A stretch of DNA of 64,000 nucleotides from Symbiodinium sp. CCMP2592 (Eukaryota > Sar > Dinophyceae > Suessiales > Symbiodiniaceae), in contig CAJNDT010003157.1 in NCBI GenBank assembly GCA_905221615.1, positions 605,501 through 669,500 of the forward strand. The letters run 5' to 3'. Of this stretch, positions 59,465-64,000 are shown piece by piece (within the stretch, counting starts at the first letter, position 1; every line of letters begins with the position of its first letter). The notes below the pieces were generated by a model. The model did not search any database. It had not been told where the DNA came from and was given only the letters and a program-made list of their open reading frames with translations. The position numbers and the translations under genes were made by a program.

Positions 59465-60320
59465 AAAGTTTGTCACCTTTGTCGGGAGAGGATCTTGGAC
59501 TCCAACGCAGCAGCACCCGGCAAGTAGTAAGGAGTAAGTTGGCTGCAGGACTGCCTGTGCCACATCGCAAGCCTGCCTTACCTGTAGCTCATCTCGTTCT
59601 ATCTTTGTGCACTGCAGACCCGTCCTTCTTGGGAGCCATTAGCGGGAGCATACCAGCGTTCCTTGTGAGATTAAAACCTCAGCGGCATCGTGCAACAGAG
59701 CGCATGGACTCCAGCTTAAACACTTCGGGCGTCCAATCTCATGCCATCGTCAGCATCATCATCGCCAGCAGCATCGCCATGATAAAGTAACAATTATTCA
59801 CAGTGTCTGAGCTGAGCATGCTTCGGAATGCAGTCGAAAGAACATGTCAAGGATGGCCCAGAGTGAATCCAAAGAAAATCGCATTGCAATAAACGCATTG
59901 CAGCCACCCCCCAGGCTGTTCACCTGAAGCACGTTTCGGTGGTGGCGCACGTAATGCATTCCCTACACCTCCGTAAGTTTGGAGCCGGACCCCCGAAGAA
60001 TAAATCTCAAACCCAACCGGGGCCTCTAACCCAAGCTCGGCGCCGAAGCATCGGCATCGTCCTCGTCGCCCGAACCTCCATGGCCAACGGGCCAAGGTTT
60101 GAATACGAAAGTGAGGCCGTGTATCCTTGACCTGTCAGACACTGCCCGGGCTGGAGTCTCAAAACCTGCAAAAGCGAGACTGCTTCAACGCAAGAACCAC
60201 CCACGTACACCTTGGACCCATACTCCTCGACCCAACTCCGTATGGGTCCTAGGTTGAGGCTCTAGAGAATGAGCTTTTCAGGGCTTAATCCTGGGCGTTT
60301 TACGTAAACTAGGAAGCCAC
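59465..60320. other. No supported exon
   Basis: Several frames on both strands are open but without consistent codon bias or paired splice sites. 59600-59850 and 59930-60200 might hide exons. Confidence 0.3.
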
Positions 60321-60344
60321 GAGCTGATGCAGCCAAAAAAACAA

Positions 60345-60683
60345 TTGCATCGATGGTGTCGGCGGATGGCCTACACTCTGCCATCCAACCACATCGACAG
60401 TCATGAAGTGAGAAAAGCTCGAAAGAAAATGTTGAGACTTCCAACATCGCAATTACACAATGCGTTGCAGCTGTTCAAACATCTCAACCACACGCAACCA
60501 CCTAAGCGAAGGTGCCAGCTTTGTCATCTAGCGGCATGTTGTGATGTCTACATGATTCGCCACAGGATGCACGTCGACTCTTGCACGACGCGGCCTGGAC
60601 TGTATGCTGTGTGCCTTCCGTGTGTTCCAAGCGTGACTATGGCCATCACGGCCACTTCAGCTCATTCGGATTTCAGTTCCTGA
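60345..60683 (+). CDS. Possible plus-strand Cys-rich frame
   Basis: Plus frame ending TGA 60683 with RKARKKMLRLPTSQLHNALQ then CQLCHLAACCDVYMI and CLPC, a spacing that could bind zinc. No matching evidence of gene structure, and neighbouring genes are on minus. Confidence 0.35.
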   Translation: MHRWCRRMAYTLPSNHIDSHEVRKARKKMLRLPTSQLHNALQLFKHLNHTQPPKRRCQLCHLAACCDVYMIRHRMHVDSCTTRPGLYAVCLPCVPSVTMAITATSAHSDFSS

Positions 60684-60940
60684 TGCATGAAGGCAGCCGT
60701 GTTGTCGAGAGGGCAGGAAAGAGGAAAGAACCCTGAATCCCACTCCGCCTCCACATCTCCTCATAGACCCGTGCCAAGCCTCCGCCGGTTTGATCTTGAA
60801 GCTTCCCAGCATCGGTCCTCGTTCCTGCGGCTATGGCTTTTGAGTGCATGGGCTAATAAAGGATACAGACCTGACGGAAATCTGACAACACTGATGCCGC
60901 CTGTTTCGGTCGCAAAGGATCCTGAAGGTCCAACAGTCAC

Positions 60941-61605
60941 GCCTGGGACAGCTTTCTGTCCCACCGCCGCGTGGGGACAATGTCCGGTGGGCCACTTGGG
61001 CCAACCACCGGCGAAGAGCCAGCAGAGCTCGACGGCGTGCGGGAACTCTGAGCTCGAGACGTGCGCGCCAGCCGCTTCGCGGCGGCCGCATCGTTGTCGA
61101 TAGACTTCGCTTCACCCAGGGTGGGCCAAAGATGAAGGTCGGAAGGAGCCTGTTGCTCCTTCGGGGCTGGGCTCGCTGCCCAGTCTTCTAGCGCCAGGAG
61201 TCCCCCTTTCGGGGCAGGCTCGTTCCTAGCGACATCCTCCAAGGCCATCAGAGCGCTGCTGCGTCGCCGCGACTGGGTCAAGCATGGGTTGGCCTCGCGC
61301 TCTGGGGACCATTTGGCCTGCACAGGGGTCCCTTCCGGCAGCATGCTCGCGGATCGCACCGAAAGCCAGAGGGCTGCCAGCTCCACCGACTCCGCACTTT
61401 GTATGACCTGGTCGGTCCTCTTCCCACGCTTCACGCTCCCCCAGGAAGCATACACCACCTCCCACTTTGCCGCCCAGAAGAGGCCGTCACCACACATTGG
61501 AATCCAGCGCATGTAGTTCTCCACCTCGGCAGCAGGACAAAGCACTTGGACAGACTTTTGTCTGCGTCTCTTCGGAGATGCTGATCGTCCAGGCGTTCGT
61601 GTGCT
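60941..61605 (-). CDS. Long exon of a probable nuclear protein
   Basis: From acceptor TTCTTGGGTTGGCAG a minus frame of 221 codons with strong G/C third-position bias runs to a GTGACTG donor. It starts with a basic cluster (SPKRRRQK, nuclear-signal-like), then WIPMCGDGLFWAAKWEVVY, and is later Ala/Ser/Pro-rich with two similar units SSALMALEDVARNEPAPKGG and LLALEDWAASPAPK. No family recognised. The microsatellite just upstream (61680-61930) makes the frame look longer than it is. Confidence 0.62.
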
Positions 61606-61679
61606 CTGCCAACCCAAGAACATGAAACCCGCGTGATTGAGAAGGGAACCGAAAAAGGACACACTTCTCGTATCTGGAC

Positions 61680-61683
61680 AAGA

Positions 61684-61720
<37 letters not shown>

Positions 61721-61880
61721 CTTTGATTCGTTCGTGCCGCTGGGGTATGTATGCAATTATGCACGGGTGTAGACATGCCTGTGTGCATGTATGTAAACAT
61801 ACATATACATATATATACATATATACATATGTGTGTGTCTATGCATGTGTATGTATGTATGTATGTATGTACGTACGTAC

Positions 61881-61911
<31 letters not shown>

Positions 61912-62010
61912 TGTGTATGTACGTCTGTCTGCCTGCCTGCCTGCCCGCCTGGCTGGCTGTCTGCATGCATGTATGTATGCATGTATGTACGTATGAATGT
62001 TCGCAATCAT
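61680..62010. repeat. (GT)n, (TA)n and (TATG)n repeats
   Basis: GT at 61684-61706, TA at 61706-61719, then TATG/TACG/CTGC repeats to 62000, with a short non-repeat stretch around 61720-61800. Confidence 0.9.
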
Positions 62011-62029
62011 GTGACTCTTACTGCTACTA

Positions 62030-62254
62030 CCGATACTATGCTCCTCCTACTCCTCCTCCTCCTCCTCCTCCTCATCCTGCTTCTGCTCCTCCTCCTCCTC
62101 CTCCTGCTACTACTACTACTCCTCCTGCTGCTGCTAATGCTGCTGCCACTGCCACTGCTAACGCCAATCACTGCTGCTACTCCTGTTTCTACTCCTGCTC
62201 CCACTCCTACTCCTATCCCCACTCCTCCGACCACCCTACCACTCCGCTAGTAGC

Positions 62255-62296
<42 letters not shown>

Positions 62297-62460
62297 CGTA
62301 GTCGTAGTCGTAGTGGTAGTGGTAGTGGTAGGGGTAGGGGAAAGGGCAGGGGCAGGGGTAAGGGTAGGGGTGGGGAATAGGGGTAGGGGTAGGGGTAGGG
62401 GTCCTGTACGGTGGTGCTACTACTACTGCTACTACTACTGCTACTGCTACAGGCATACAT
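62030..62460. repeat. (CTC/CTG/CTA)n then (TAG/GGTAGG)n trinucleotide block
   Basis: Leu/Pro-coding CTCCTC/CTGCTA repeats to 62240, then TAGTAG and GGTAGGGG repeats to 62405, then CTACTACTG. The two halves are roughly inverted, so a long hairpin is possible. Confidence 0.88.
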
Positions 62461-62554
62461 CTGTCTGCGTGCTTATATATCTATATATATGTACACAAAT
62501 AGACACGTATACCGATGTCTATCATTCGAAGACAAGCATGTCTACAGGTAGAGA

Positions 62555-62760
62555 GAGACGCTACGGAGCAATACAGGAACATCTCTCCGCCTTGTGATGC
62601 AGACTGTCCCGGTGCAGGTAAACTCCTGGACATCCGGTAAGCATCCGGTCACCTTGGTGGGCAAGCTCTTGCAACCCGTCCCCGTTATCTACGCCCCTCT
62701 AAGGATCCTGATCGTAACCCTGTGGAAACACCTACACCTCCTTGCAAGCTTGAGGGTCCT
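62555..62760 (+). CDS. Candidate plus-strand exons upstream of the Asp-rich gene
   Basis: A frame ending at donor GTAAACTCC (about 62612; RLVMQTVPVQ) and another around 62703-62760 (DPDRNPVETPTPPC) with AAG acceptor. Tentative. Confidence 0.3.
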
Positions 62761-63115
62761 TAAGCGATCAGCTGCTAGTTCTGGATCGACTACACCATGA
62801 TAAGCTAAGCTGAACAAATTATAATATACTTTCGGATCCTATATAGATTTTAATATGCTAACATACTCAAATCTACAGGATAAACTGCGGCTTGGTCTTG
62901 CTGACGAAGGTGCAGCACAGAAGTGCATATTCAGAGCTATCCACAACTAATTTAAGCATGTTTTCTTCCACGCCGTTCTACTGCTTTGAGGCTCGCCCAC
63001 TCCCGCAACTGTGATCCAGCTGTAGCGCTGTTGCAGCGCCATTTCGCCTCTTGGGCTGTTGCCTGTGATCACGTTCTACCGAGCATTACGTGGCTGTGGT
63101 GCTGGCTGCATGCAG

Positions 63116-63586
63116 CCAGAAAGCCGCCGCAAAGGCAAAAGTGGCACGGAGAACAAAATTTGCGAGAATCAATCAAAAAATGGACCTGCGCCAACAATGC
63201 ACTGCTGCTCGTGTCGATCATGCTGACGATGCCAGCGAAGATGGCGAGAATGGCGACGATGATTATGACGATGACGGCGATGGTGATGTTGGTGATGATG
63301 TAAGTTGGCGATCATGATGAGGATGAGGATGACGATGACCATGCTGATGAGGATGAGGATGAGGATGACCATGCTGATGAGGATGAGGATGAGGATGAGG
63401 ATGAGGATGAGGATGAAAAATCAGGATCGAGGTGATGATGGTGATAATGATGGTAACGGTTATGAGGATGAGGACGAGGAGGATGATTATGATGGCGATG
63501 ACGATGATGATGACGATGATACTGATGCTGATGGTGACGATGACGACTCTCGCGGCAAACATGGCTGCCACATCGTTGACATTTAA
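63116..63586 (+). CDS. Asp-rich acidic-tail protein, last two exons
   Basis: Exon 63116-63299 (61 codons) starts basic (AAAKAKVARRTKFARINQK) and ends acidic (EDGENGDDDYDDDGDGD), stopping at a perfect GTAAGTTGG donor. Exon 63425-63586 (53 codons plus TAA) resumes in phase with EDEDEEDDYDGDDDDDDDD and ends GKHGCHIVDI. The 125-base intron is itself made of GATGAG repeats, so the tail and intron share sequence. Long Asp/Glu tails occur in histone chaperones, HMG-type and calcium-binding proteins; the basic part gives no family. Plus strand, converging on the next gene. Confidence 0.6.
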
Positions 63587-63672
63587 TCTTCTTAGCACAG
63601 CGCCATTTGCTATCTTTGCACGATTAGTGGAAAATAATGGACTAATATCAGCAACGCTAACCATAACTTGGG

Positions 63673-63925
63673 TCAGTTGCCTTTTGACTCGTCACTGCTG
63701 GGGAAGAGCTCTCCATGGTATATGATGGAGTACAGAGCCTGGGCGCCGGTTACAATGAAGGGCTTGGCATTCATAGAAAGCAGCAAATCTGACGGCTTGA
63801 AATACTTAGGAACTTGAAGTGATTGTCGGTGTGTGTAGAGGCGTGCTTCTAGACACGGATGTTCTCGAACCACGGCATCGACAACTACCGGGCACAAATG
63901 TGTCTTTGCAGATGGTGTTGCTACG
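63673..63925 (-). CDS. Terminal exon, unknown protein
   Basis: Minus frame of 83 codons plus TGA from acceptor ACAATTCTTGAACAG. Core LCPVVVDAVVREHPCLEARL, then SLQVPKYFKPSDLLL and PFIVTGAQALYSIIYHG. Reads as a soluble enzyme-like domain; family not recognised. Its stop lies 86 bases from the plus-strand stop at 63586. Confidence 0.6.
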
Positions 63926-64000
63926 CTGTTCAAGAATTGTTGTTTGCTGCTTTACTTGCTGCTCTGTTTGCTTGTTCTTCGTCTTGCCACTTCACTCATT

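Noticed and set aside
60910..60942. A 19-base intron joining exon 60941-61605 to a short downstream frame
   Set aside because: Far too short for a spliceosomal intron, so the downstream frame was not linked.
63305..63424. Met/Arg-rich plus frame
   Set aside because: GATGAG repeat in another frame; it falls in an intron between two well-defined exons.

Overview
The window looks like nuclear DNA of a dinoflagellate, probably a relative of the Symbiodiniaceae. The evidence is: (1) an intronless gene with an N-terminal ubiquitin-like domain followed by ten degenerate RCC1-type repeats (WG..GGDS), a protein class I know as abundant in these algae; (2) degenerate TTTAGGG/CCCTAAA tracts throughout the non-coding DNA; (3) many short GC-rich exons in long introns, with GT-AG and also GC-AG junctions; (4) about ten families of ~100 bp inverted-repeat elements, several of which are exactly an intron; (5) a decayed LINE reverse transcriptase. 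There is no prokaryotic operon structure. All exons were called by eye from codon bias, splice sites and phase. Where several exons chain in phase I give one gene entry and list the exons in its evidence; bounds are otherwise provisional.

Layout. Almost all well-supported coding DNA from 1 to about 61.6 kb lies on the minus strand, so gene order below is downstream to upstream. 1-63 is an exon fragment. 1.4-2.7 kb is the ubiquitin-like/RCC1 gene. 3.4-8.5 kb holds membrane-protein exons. 8.8-9.0 kb is a terminal exon. 9.2-11.3 kb is a multi-exon polytopic membrane protein. 11.9-13.2 kb is an unknown gene and 14.2-14.4 kb a terminal exon. 15.7-18.9 kb is a long unknown protein with two related ~65-residue units. 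21-23.5 kb is a large GT/GC/AT simple-sequence block. 23.6-24.8 kb is another membrane protein. 25.0-25.6 kb is the LINE relic. 27.5-27.9 kb is a three-exon fragment. 33.4-34.1 kb holds isolated exons. 34.5-37.7 kb is a gene with candidate start and stop. 37.9-40.7 kb is a further multi-exon gene. 41.4-48.3 kb is a glutathione S-transferase reconstructed from eight exons. 48.8-52.5 kb is a charged coiled-coil gene. 54.3-59.5 kb holds several more exon chains, and 60.9-61.6 kb a 221-codon exon. Near 62-63 kb the strand changes: a plus-strand Asp-rich protein (63.1-63.6 kb) converges on a minus-strand terminal exon (63.7-63.9 kb).

The most interesting theme is intron architecture. Several intron ends coincide with the ends of inverted-repeat elements (introners), and other introns carry GGGTTTAGGG-like sequence near the donor and CCCTAAACC-like sequence near the acceptor, so exons appear as islands between inverted telomere-like tracts.
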